A DNA stretch of 64,000 bases, taken from contig NZ_JABEQC010000004.1 of assembly GCF_013041605.1 (NCBI RefSeq), positions 1-64,000 of the forward strand, given 5' to 3'. The first letter of the stretch is position 1. The number at the start of each line of letters is the position of its first letter. Position numbers and translations under genes: made by a program. Shown piece by piece: positions 20,504-27,926 of this stretch. The notes under the pieces are model-generated. The model was not told where the DNA came from. It ran no database searches and saw only the letters and a program-made list of their open reading frames with translations. The DNA comes from Vibrio plantisponsor (GTDB lineage: Bacteria > Pseudomonadota > Gammaproteobacteria > Enterobacterales > Vibrionaceae).

Positions 20504-20544
20504 CTGCAATCAACTACCAAGCAGTTCTGGCTAGTTGATTGCAG
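20504..20544. terminator. Long perfect hairpin between convergent genes
   Basis: CTGCAATCAACTA (20504-20516) is perfectly complementary to TAGTTGATTGCAG (20532-20544) around a 15-base loop, just after the binding-protein gene and just beyond the convergent ABC-F gene end. There is no T run, so it may be a transcript-end structure or a bidirectional weak terminator. Confidence 0.6.
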
Positions 20545-20555
20545 GAATTCTCAGT

Positions 20556-22124
20556 TTACAAACTCACTTCCCGATTCACTCCTGACTCAATGGCAAAGTC
20601 ATAATCATGGCTAACGAGAATGAAGCCGCCTCGGTAACTCAACAAAGCCTGTGCAAGCATGATTTTCGAATCGAGATCGAGGTGGTTATCGGGCTCATCA
20701 AGCAACAGCAAAGGCTGCTCTGGTTGATGGCTAACAATCAACATGGCCAACTTCATCTTTTCACCACCACTAAGCGTATTCCCTAGACGAAAAACACTGT
20801 CACGACGAAATCCAATCCCGGCAAGTAAAGTTCGGGCATCGCTCTCTTTGATACCGTGACACAACTCCATCAAGTTATCCAACACCGACAAGTCACGGTG
20901 AATCGTTCCGAAGTGCTGATCAAGATAATATAGGGGCGTATTTAATTGCAGATCCCCTTGGCTAAGTGAGAACTGACCTAATAGCGTTTTCAAAAAGGTA
21001 GATTTACCACAACCATTTCTGCCGGTGAGATGGATTTTGTCATCGGCGAAAATTTGCAGTGTGATGGGCTGAGAGCAACCAAAAGGCAATACACCTTCAA
21101 GCACTGACACCACTTTTCGCAAGCGACTTTGGCTGTCGGCCAGATGGAGTTTTTGAGCTTTCAATGTCTCTTTTCTCGCTTGCAATGTCTGCTCTTTCTC
21201 TTGCAGATAAGTTTGACGTTGCTGCTCATTTTTATTGCGATTTGCTGCTCTCGCCGTTGCTTTGTCTTTCTTACCATCAAGTAAAATTTTAGGCTGACTG
21301 CCCTCTTTCCGCAGCCTGTTGCCTTGTGCTGCTCTTTGTTCCGCCTTTTCCCGATTTCGCTGTGCTTGTTCTTCTAGTTTCTTTTTCTGCTTATCAACAC
21401 TCGCGAGTTGTCTCTCTACAGCTTGCAGCTCGATTCGCTTCTGTTCAGAGTAATTATCGTAATTGCCACCGAACACCTGCAAACCTAACCCTGACAGCTC
21501 CCAAATTTCTTCCATTTCCCGGAGTAACTCGCGGTCATGGCTGATAAGCAAAATAGCGCCTTCGAAAACGCGCATTGAGTCAATTAACCACTGCTTTGCA
21601 TCGCTATCAAGGTGGTTTGATGGCTCATCAAGAATTAACAACTCAGCGTCACTTTCCAGCAGTTGCCAAAGTTGTAAGCGGGCTAACTGCCCGCCACTGA
21701 GTTGCGCACAAGGAAACTCTGGCTCTGGTGGTAAACCCAAATCCTTGAGTTGCTGACTGAGACGTTCTGAAATGTCCCACTGTTCACCGATAATGTCGAA
21801 CCAGTGCTCAGAGCAATCCCCAGATTGAATCTGCTTAAGAGCTTCCAGTATGTTGTCTTTAGCTAAAAACTGCGCAATGGTGAAATCGCCCGATAACAAA
21901 TGAGAGGGTTGCTGACGATAAACTGCGTAAGATTTAGGTGTTGATACTCTGCCACTGGAGGGTTGTTTCTCTCCGCACAACAACGATGCGAGTATCGATT
22001 TTCCGATACCATTGCGCCCGACCAACCCAACACGTTGCTTCGTCATAGAACATGAGACCTGCTGAAACAACACCTCTCCGTTATCAAATTGAAAGCTTAA
22101 ATTATTTGCTTGTAAAACTGGCAT
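20556..22124 (-). CDS. ABC-F family ATPase (ribosome-associated type)
   Basis: A 522-residue soluble protein with two ABC domains and no membrane span. Domain 1 has Walker A GRNGIGKS (about 37-44), signature LSGGQLARLQL and Walker B LLILDEPSNHLD. Domain 2 has GRNGCGKST, LSGGEKMKLAM and LLLLDEPDNHLD. The linker (about 225-330) is a long charged coiled coil rich in Lys, Arg, Glu and Gln. I start at ATG 22124, after a strong AGGAGG; a frame 23 codons longer has no support. ABC-F proteins act on the ribosomal E site as translation factors or as antibiotic-protection proteins. Which it is cannot be told here. Confidence 0.85.
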   Translation of the reverse strand: MPVLQANNLSFQFDNGEVLFQQVSCSMTKQRVGLVGRNGIGKSILASLLCGEKQPSSGRVSTPKSYAVYRQQPSHLLSGDFTIAQFLAKDNILEALKQIQSGDCSEHWFDIIGEQWDISERLSQQLKDLGLPPEPEFPCAQLSGGQLARLQLWQLLESDAELLILDEPSNHLDSDAKQWLIDSMRVFEGAILLISHDRELLREMEEIWELSGLGLQVFGGNYDNYSEQKRIELQAVERQLASVDKQKKKLEEQAQRNREKAEQRAAQGNRLRKEGSQPKILLDGKKDKATARAANRNKNEQQRQTYLQEKEQTLQARKETLKAQKLHLADSQSRLRKVVSVLEGVLPFGCSQPITLQIFADDKIHLTGRNGCGKSTFLKTLLGQFSLSQGDLQLNTPLYYLDQHFGTIHRDLSVLDNLMELCHGIKESDARTLLAGIGFRRDSVFRLGNTLSGGEKMKLAMLIVSHQPEQPLLLLDEPDNHLDLDSKIMLAQALLSYRGGFILVSHDYDFAIESGVNREVSL

Positions 22125-22495
22125 ACGTTGCCTCCTGTCTAACAGGGACAAGGCCGTAGCATAAATATCTAGAGATGAAATCGTTGCAAACACTAAGATT
22201 CAGGCAAGGTATTTGCCTAAAACATGGTCGCAATAAAATATCGGAAAGTGAGCTACGCCTACTAACCCTGTGAATCCAAAAAATAAAATGAAAAATGGAT
22301 AACAGGTTTAGTTATTCATATTGGCGTAATCTCCTACAGAAGTGATGGGCGTAGATTAGTGCATTTAGACAAGCTGAGTCAAGAAAGCGACTCTTTGCCT
22401 CAGTACTTATGTGCCGTTTTATTGAACTGGGTTATCTTTGTTTAAATAAAAAAAGCGCTGCCAAGGCAGCGCTATGTACGAATCGAAGATTAATC
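22125..22495. other. Intergenic region between mglC and the ABC-F gene
   Basis: About 370 bases. Apart from the mgl terminator (22454-22473) and the SD of the ABC-F gene, I see no gene or known RNA. It should contain the ABC-F promoter. Confidence 0.45.
22454..22473 (-). terminator. Terminator of the mgl operon
   Basis: AGCGCTGC (22454-22461) and GCAGCGCT (22466-22473) form a strong stem around a 4-base loop. On the minus strand it runs into TTTTTTATTT, 23 bases beyond the mglC stop. Confidence 0.92.
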
Positions 22496-23503
22496 TTACT
22501 TCTTGTTTGCGTACTTCATTGAGTCTAATGCTACAGCGAATACGATGATTGAACCTTTGATGATGTACTGCCAGTAAGGGCTAACACCGATGTAAGTCAT
22601 ACCATAGTTGATAACGGTGAAGATAAGAACACCCGTTACAACACCTGCGATACTACCAACACCACCAGCGAATGACACACCACCTACCACACAGGCTGCG
22701 ATTGCATCAAGTTCGTACAAGAAACCTAAGTTGTTGGTTGCACTACCGATACGACCCGCTTCTAACATACCACCGAAGGCATAGAAGACACCTGAAAGTG
22801 CGTACACTTTTAGTAAAGTCATTGGTACGTTAACACCTGATACTTTTGCAGCTTCTGGGTTACCACCTACAGCGAAGATGTTTTTGCCGAATACCGTCTT
22901 GTTCCAAAGAACCCACATGAATATTACAGCGATAATGGCGTAGAAGGTTATGTACGAGAATCGGAAACCACCTATTCGGATAAAGCCTTGAGTGAATGCC
23001 GTGAAACGCTCGTCAAAGCCCGCGATTGGTGATGCACCTACTGCGTCGTAGTAAAGAGAGTTAATACCATAAACGATGATCATAGTACCCAGTGTTGCGA
23101 TGAAAGGTGTTACTTTCAAGTAAGCAACGATCACACCGTTCACTAGACCGATAATTGCACCAATGAAACATACACAAAGGATAACCGCTACGATTGGCAC
23201 ATCACCAATACTTGGGAATACTTTGTTAACGTTTTCAATCGACTGTAGCAAGGTTGCCGATATAACCGCAGCCAAACCAACCTGACGACCTGCAGATAAG
23301 TCGGTACCCTGTGTAACGATAAGACCCGCAACACCAAGCGCGATAATTACGCGAACTGATGACTGAGTTAAAATGTTACTTAAATTTCGTAAACTTAAAA
23401 ATGATGGTTCTTGAATAACGATAACCGCTAATAAAATAAACAGAACCGCGTAAATTGCACCTTCTTTTAAGTGCTTTAATGCAAATGACTTAACAGCATC
23501 CAT
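22496..23503 (-). CDS. mglC: Galactose/methyl-galactoside ABC importer permease
   Basis: A 335-residue inner-membrane permease with eight to ten spans, of the RbsC/MglC family. IVTQGTDLSAGRQVGLAAVI, the FAVGGNPEAAKVSGVNV loop and SFAGGVGSIAGVV are characteristic. It forms the channel for galactose and methyl-galactosides in complex with MglA. It lies 10 bases after mglA and before the operon terminator. Confidence 0.95.
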   Translation of the reverse strand: MDAVKSFALKHLKEGAIYAVLFILLAVIVIQEPSFLSLRNLSNILTQSSVRVIIALGVAGLIVTQGTDLSAGRQVGLAAVISATLLQSIENVNKVFPSIGDVPIVAVILCVCFIGAIIGLVNGVIVAYLKVTPFIATLGTMIIVYGINSLYYDAVGASPIAGFDERFTAFTQGFIRIGGFRFSYITFYAIIAVIFMWVLWNKTVFGKNIFAVGGNPEAAKVSGVNVPMTLLKVYALSGVFYAFGGMLEAGRIGSATNNLGFLYELDAIAACVVGGVSFAGGVGSIAGVVTGVLIFTVINYGMTYIGVSPYWQYIIKGSIIVFAVALDSMKYANKK

Positions 23504-23513
23504 AATAGTTTCC

Positions 23514-25022
23514 CTAGAGGTAACGAGAGGCTAGCTCTAATATTTCAGTCTGAGTGGTTTCTTTAGTATTCACGATTCCCGCTGCGCGGCCGTTACTCAT
23601 TACTAAAATTCGATCGGTAGTACCTAATAACTCTGGCATTTCAGAAGAAATCATAATGATTCCTTTATTTTTCTTCGCGAGTTCCAACATTAGTTGGTAA
23701 ATTTCAAATTTCGCACCCACGTCGATACCACGAGTTGGTTCATCCAACATTAATATTTCCGGCTGAGTTAATAACCAGCGTCCAATAATAACTTTTTGTT
23801 GGTTACCACCTGATAGTGACCCAATTTGAGTTTGATGCGTTGGTGTTTTAACACTCATCGAATCAATTACCCACTGAGTATCACTCTTCATCTTTTTATT
23901 ACTTAACAAACCAGTTTTCGTTTTATACTCATCAACGTTTGCAACCAGTGAGTTAAAAGTAATATCAAGGTTACCGTAAATACCTGTTGAACGACGTTCT
24001 TCAGTTACCAATGCGAAACCATTGCGAATAGCTTCATGTGCATCGCGGTTTTTCATTTCACGACCGTGAAGAAGAATATGCCCATCACTTCTTTCGCGAA
24101 TACCGAAAATTGTTTCAACGATATCTGTACGACGTGAACCAACAAGTCCAGCAACACCGAGAATTTCCCCCGCTCTCAGCTCGAACGAAATATCTTGAAT
24201 CGAAGGCTGGTTCAACGCTGTAAGGTTCTTAACCTCTAGGATGACTTCCTTAGGAACGTTCGTCTTCTCAGGGAAACGGTGAGTCAGTTCACGACCAACC
24301 ATCATCGCGATGATCTTATCCATATCTAGGCCTTTCAGTGGGCGTGTATCTACCCATTGACCATCACGTAGAATGGTAATTTCATCACAGATAGAGAAAA
24401 TCTCTTCCATTTTGTGAGAGATATATACCACACCACAGCCTTTATCCTTCAGCTTATTGATAATGGTAAATAAGTGATTAACTTCTTTTTCTGTTAGAGA
24501 AGAAGTTGGCTCGTCCATGATCACTATTTTTGCATCGTAAGAGAATGCTTTCGCAATTTCTAACATCTGCATTTGAGACACAGATAAAGTCGCAACTTTA
24601 ACTCGTGGATCAATATTAATATCTAGCTCTTCGAAAATAGCTTTTGTGTCGCGATACATTTTATCGTGATCAACAAATAAGCCTTTCTTTGGATAGCGAC
24701 CAAGCCAGATATTATCCATTACTGAACATTGTTTAACCTGGTTTAATTCTTGGTGAACCATGGACACGCCAGATTCTAATGCTTCTTTAGAAGAGGAGAA
24801 GTTAATATGTTTTCCTAAGAAAATAATATCGCCTTCATCTTTTTCGTAAATTCCAAATAGACATTTTAATAGCGTCGATTTACCCGCGCCATTTTCACCC
24901 ATTAATGCGTGAATTGAATGCGGTCGAACTTTTAAATTAACTTTATCTAATGCCTTTACACCTGGAAATGATTTACTCACCCCTGTCATCTCTAACAGGA
25001 ATTCATGTGTTTGATCTACCAT
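23514..25022 (-). CDS. mglA: Galactose/methyl-galactoside ABC importer ATPase
   Basis: A 502-residue protein with two fused ABC domains. Domain 1 has Walker [18 protein letters not shown] (about 41-57) and Walker [16 protein letters not shown]. Domain 2 has a degenerate Walker A region ([13 protein letters not shown]) with [15 protein letters not shown] and [20 protein letters not shown], as normal for MglA/RbsA proteins, in which the second site is altered. It drives uptake of galactose bound by MglB. Middle gene of mglBAC. Confidence 0.95.
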   Translation of the reverse strand: MVDQTHEFLLEMTGVSKSFPGVKALDKVNLKVRPHSIHALMGENGAGKSTLLKCLFGIYEKDEGDIIFLGKHINFSSSKEALESGVSMVHQELNQVKQCSVMDNIWLGRYPKKGLFVDHDKMYRDTKAIFEELDINIDPRVKVATLSVSQMQMLEIAKAFSYDAKIVIMDEPTSSLTEKEVNHLFTIINKLKDKGCGVVYISHKMEEIFSICDEITILRDGQWVDTRPLKGLDMDKIIAMMVGRELTHRFPEKTNVPKEVILEVKNLTALNQPSIQDISFELRAGEILGVAGLVGSRRTDIVETIFGIRERSDGHILLHGREMKNRDAHEAIRNGFALVTEERRSTGIYGNLDITFNSLVANVDEYKTKTGLLSNKKMKSDTQWVIDSMSVKTPTHQTQIGSLSGGNQQKVIIGRWLLTQPEILMLDEPTRGIDVGAKFEIYQLMLELAKKNKGIIMISSEMPELLGTTDRILVMSNGRAAGIVNTKETTQTEILELASRYL

Positions 25023-25130
25023 GGCATCACTTAATTGTTTTTAATTTGAAACCAATAAATATCAATTAATAACTATCAATTATTAAATTAAGAATTAATG
25101 AGTACTAATTAAGATATTAACGGGTAAATA

Positions 25131-25151
25131 TAGGGGGCTGGGCGCCCCCTA
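25131..25151 (-). repeat. GC-rich hairpin between mglB and mglA
   Basis: TAGGGGGC (25131-25138) and GCCCCCTA (25144-25151) form a perfect 8-bp stem with a 5-base loop, 14 bases beyond the mglB stop, in an otherwise very AT-rich 142-base gap. It likely raises mglB mRNA over mglAC by partial termination or 3' protection. Confidence 0.75.
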
Positions 25152-25164
25152 ATTATAACGTCTG

Positions 25165-26139
25165 TTACTCAAGAGTTGATTTATCAACACCTACGTAAGG
25201 AACGCGAACAATTTTGTCCTTCATTTCCCACTGAGTACCTTCAGTTGCTGATTTACCTTCAGCTAGGTTACGAGCTAGTTCAAATGTTGCTTTCGCTTGA
25301 GAAGTTGCATCGTTTAGTACAGTACCAGCCATTTCGCCAGACTTAACTAGAGCTAGAGCTTCAGCTAGAGCGTCAACACCGAATACTGGGATTTTTTGAC
25401 CAGCGCCACGTAGTGCTTCGATTGCACCCATTGCCATACCGTCGTTGTTTGCGATAACAACTTCGATTTTGCTACCGTTAGGGCCAGATAACCATGCATC
25501 CATTTTATCTTTAGCCATTGCGGTATCCCACATACCAGTATCCATGTGAAGCTCTTCAGTCTTGATACCGTTCTCGTTGATTTGCTTAACAGAGTAAGTA
25601 GTACGAGCTTCAGCATCTGGGTGACCTGGTTCACCTTTCAGCATTACGTATTGAAGAACGCCATCACCGTTTTTGTCCCAAGACTTGTTCGCTTTCCAGT
25701 GTTGTGCGATTAGGTCGCCTTGGATAACGCCTGATTCTTTAGAGTCAGTACCTACATAGTAAGCTTTATCGTAGCTTGCTAGTGCTGCTGCACTTGGTTC
25801 TTTGTTGTAGAAAACAACTGGTACGTCATCAATTTTCGCTTTGCTGATAATAGAAGGTGCTGCAGCTGGGTCCACAAGGTTGATAGCAAGCGCTTGAACG
25901 CCACGAGCCAACATAACGTCAACTTGGTCGTTTTGCATTGATTGGCTGTTTTGAGAGTCGTTCATTAGAAGACGAACGTCTTTGTCGCCAGCAGCTTCTT
26001 TTTCGATAGCTTGGCGAACTACAGACATGAAGTTGTCATCGTATTTGTAGATTGTGAAACCCAAAGTGGTGTCAGCTAGAGTTTGTGTTGCGAAACCCAT
26101 ACCAGCAGTTAGCATAGCAAGTGCAGTTAGCTTTCTCAT
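25165..26139 (-). CDS. mglB: D-galactose/D-glucose binding protein
   Basis: A 324-residue periplasmic protein. The signal peptide ends at QTLA, and the mature start [20 protein letters not shown] is almost that of E. coli MglB. The Ca2+-loop region [16 protein letters not shown] and the ligand-binding segments [13 protein letters not shown] and [12 protein letters not shown] are visible. It feeds the MglAC importer, and in E. coli is also a chemotaxis ligand presenter for Trg. Two GalR-type operators lie just upstream. Confidence 0.96.
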   Translation of the reverse strand: MRKLTALAMLTAGMGFATQTLADTTLGFTIYKYDDNFMSVVRQAIEKEAAGDKDVRLLMNDSQNSQSMQNDQVDVMLARGVQALAINLVDPAAAPSIISKAKIDDVPVVFYNKEPSAAALASYDKAYYVGTDSKESGVIQGDLIAQHWKANKSWDKNGDGVLQYVMLKGEPGHPDAEARTTYSVKQINENGIKTEELHMDTGMWDTAMAKDKMDAWLSGPNGSKIEVVIANNDGMAMGAIEALRGAGQKIPVFGVDALAEALALVKSGEMAGTVLNDATSQAKATFELARNLAEGKSATEGTQWEMKDKIVRVPYVGVDKSTLE

Positions 26140-26170
26140 GTAAGTGTCCTATTTGTCTTATTAATATACG

Positions 26171-26210
26171 TGTAGGGAAACGTTTACCATTCCAATGAAA
26201 ACGTTTACGC
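26171..26210. promoter_or_regulatory. Tandem GalR/LacI-type operators upstream of mglB
   Basis: Two similar sites, GGGAAACGTTTACC (26175-26188, centre 26181-26182) and GAAAACGTTTACGC (26197-26210, centre 26202-26203), lie 21 bases apart centre to centre, two helical turns, 36 to 71 bases before the mglB ATG. Both match the right half of the GalR/GalS pattern TGTAANCGNTTACA. The same sequence occurs upstream of the lac-type operon at 9356. Confidence 0.75.
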
Positions 26211-26670
26211 ATTGAAGTATATTGATTAACAGGATGAATTGTGTGAGCTAGATAGGATTTTGTTAGCGCTAATTAACAATTGTAACGGTTTGTTTAAATT
26301 GTTTGAGGCCACATGCAAAAACAGACCTCGTACGTAACATAGTGTAACAGCGAGACCTATTTCGCGTTTTAGGGGTAATACAGATCACATTTCGATAGCA
26401 TTTGATTCATATATGAACACAATTAATCACATATAAATCATCCACATAAGATGCAGGATTTTTGAAGACGATAACGCCGAGGTCCTTGTTATACCTGTAA
26501 ATGAACAAAATTTGAATACTTAAATTGCACTTAAAATAATTGGCATATGCCATTTATGAGTTCACTATCCTCTTTATCCCCTGTTTTACATGTCAAATCA
26601 TGTGAAGATTTAACAACTCTGTAAAATCTTCATTTAACGGGGAAGGTCATTTACTCGTGAGGACAATTTT
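26211..26670. other. Intergenic region between mglB and the NifX-like gene
   Basis: About 460 AT-rich bases without a gene. It should contain distal mgl regulatory sequence; AGATCACATTT near 26391-26401 could be half of a CRP site. It should also hold the promoter of the rightward NifX-like/NqrM-like genes. No hairpin RNA or repeat was recognised. Confidence 0.4.
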
Positions 26671-27138
26671 ATGAAATACGCTATCCCTATCTGTAACGAC
26701 AAGCTGTTTAATCACTATTCGAAAGCACCTCAGTTCTTGCTTTTAGATGATGTTACAAAGCAAGAACAAATCGTCGATTTGACGCCTACGATAAAGGCAA
26801 AAACCTGTGGCAAGAAGACTCAGATGCTTTCTCTATTCACTGCTCATAATGTTGGAGCTGTGATTATTAAAAACATCGGTGAAGCGATGCTTTCAACTTT
26901 ATTTGATCAGGGAATAAAAGTATTCCGCCTTAACAGAGGTGCTGATATTCATGCATTGGACTTCTCTCAGCTGATACCCGTTGAGGACTTAGCTTACGCA
27001 AAACCTTCCGTCAATAAACGAAATAAGGTCCATACTTGTTGTATAGGCAAACAAACTATCACAGCGTCTAAACTGGCTCCTAACAAAAACCAACTTGATG
27101 CTGAGACTATAAGCAATCTCAAATGCATTCATCACTAA
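26671..27138 (+). CDS. NifX/NifB-family (dinitrogenase Fe-Mo cofactor domain) protein
   Basis: A 155-residue soluble protein. Residues about 1-105 form the NifX/NafY/C-terminal-NifB domain, with MKYAIPICNDKLFNHYSKAP at the start and VGAVIIKNIGEAMLSTLFDQ in the middle. Members bind Fe-S or Fe-Mo cluster precursors, and many occur in organisms without nitrogenase, with unknown roles. The C-terminal tail adds HTCCIGKQT, a Cys-Cys pair. The next gene, 15 bases on, encodes an NqrM-like protein that handles iron, so a role in metal-cluster handling is plausible. No nif genes are present. Confidence 0.8.
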   Translation: MKYAIPICNDKLFNHYSKAPQFLLLDDVTKQEQIVDLTPTIKAKTCGKKTQMLSLFTAHNVGAVIIKNIGEAMLSTLFDQGIKVFRLNRGADIHALDFSQLIPVEDLAYAKPSVNKRNKVHTCCIGKQTITASKLAPNKNQLDAETISNLKCIHH

Positions 27139-27153
27139 GCGGAGATAGCCACT

Positions 27154-27357
27154 ATGATCTATCTAATCACCTTCGGCGCTTTTATTATTTTTATTGTCCT
27201 GATGACGCTTGGCGTTATGGCGAAACGAAAACCGATACAAGGTAGCTGTGGTGGTCTGTCAAATGTGGGCGTGGACAAAGTGTGTAATTGTGAAACGAAA
27301 TGCGAAGAGCATCAGACAAAGCTTTACACGATTAAAGAACCAAAACCAAAGCGTTAA
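27154..27357 (+). CDS. nqrM: NqrM-like Na+-NQR maturation protein
   Basis: A 67-residue protein with one N-terminal membrane span (about 3-22) and a cytoplasmic Cys-rich segment. The family signature GSCGGLSNVGVDKVCNC is present, with four Cys at about 32, 44, 46 and 50. NqrM supplies iron to the Cys-ligated Fe between NqrD and NqrE of the sodium-pumping NADH:quinone oxidoreductase. In Vibrio the usual nqrM ends the nqr operon with apbE; no nqr gene is in this window, so this may be a second copy. It probably forms an operon with the NifX-like gene. Confidence 0.8.
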   Translation: MIYLITFGAFIIFIVLMTLGVMAKRKPIQGSCGGLSNVGVDKVCNCETKCEEHQTKLYTIKEPKPKR

Positions 27358-27482
27358 CAAGTCATGGCAACTATATCCGAGGTAATGGCAGAGTCTGAAT
27401 ATTTGCTTCTCTAGATTAAGAAAACCGCAACATTGTAGGCATACTATTCACGCAACAACCTCTTAATTTCACCGGAACAGTT

Positions 27483-27824
27483 ATGCTTGCTCTGCCTCCA
27501 CTCGCGACATTAATGATCGCTATTTTGTTAGAAGTCCTCGCGACATCGTATTTACCTAAAACCAATCAGTTCACTTCTGTCTTTGTTACAGTGGGTGTAC
27601 TGATTACTTATGCTCTCGCCTTCTACTTTTTATCGGTTACGGTTCACGCTATGTCTTTAGGCATCGCTTACGCTATTTGGTGCGGTGTCGGGATAGTTCT
27701 GGTTGCCAGTATATCTTGGCTTGTCTATGGGCAAAAACTCGATGTTTACGCCATTGTCGGCATGAGTTTTATATTGATGGGAACAGTGATCATTAATGTT
27801 TATTCAACATCAGTAAACCATTAA
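27483..27824 (+). CDS. Small multidrug resistance (SMR/EmrE-type) exporter
   Basis: A 113-residue protein with four membrane spans. The essential Glu is at position 17 (ILLEVLATSYLPKT), and the third-helix signature SLGIAYAIWCGVGIVL carries the aromatic residues that line the substrate pocket. SMR dimers exchange protons for cationic drugs, or for guanidinium in the Gdx subgroup. This sequence resembles the EmrE-like drug group, but the subgroup is not certain. A terminator follows. Confidence 0.9.
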   Translation: MLALPPLATLMIAILLEVLATSYLPKTNQFTSVFVTVGVLITYALAFYFLSVTVHAMSLGIAYAIWCGVGIVLVASISWLVYGQKLDVYAIVGMSFILMGTVIINVYSTSVNH

Positions 27825-27860
27825 CCGCTATAAAAGTAACAGACCATCAGCAATCAATAG

Positions 27861-27898
27861 AAAGGCAGTAACGGTTATTTCAGTCACTGCCTTTTATT
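27861..27898. terminator. Terminator between the SMR gene and the kinase gene
   Basis: AAAGGCAGT (27861-27869) pairs with ACTGCCTTT (27886-27894), followed by TATTAT. It sits between convergent genes and probably serves the SMR gene; on the minus strand a weaker T tract could serve the kinase operon. Confidence 0.75.
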
Positions 27899-27926
27899 AT
27901 ACGCAGAAGGTTCTTAACGGTAATCG

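Noticed and set aside
26671..27138. Nitrogen-fixation gene
   Set aside because: Only the NifX-type domain is present, no nif genes are near, and the domain is common in non-diazotrophs.
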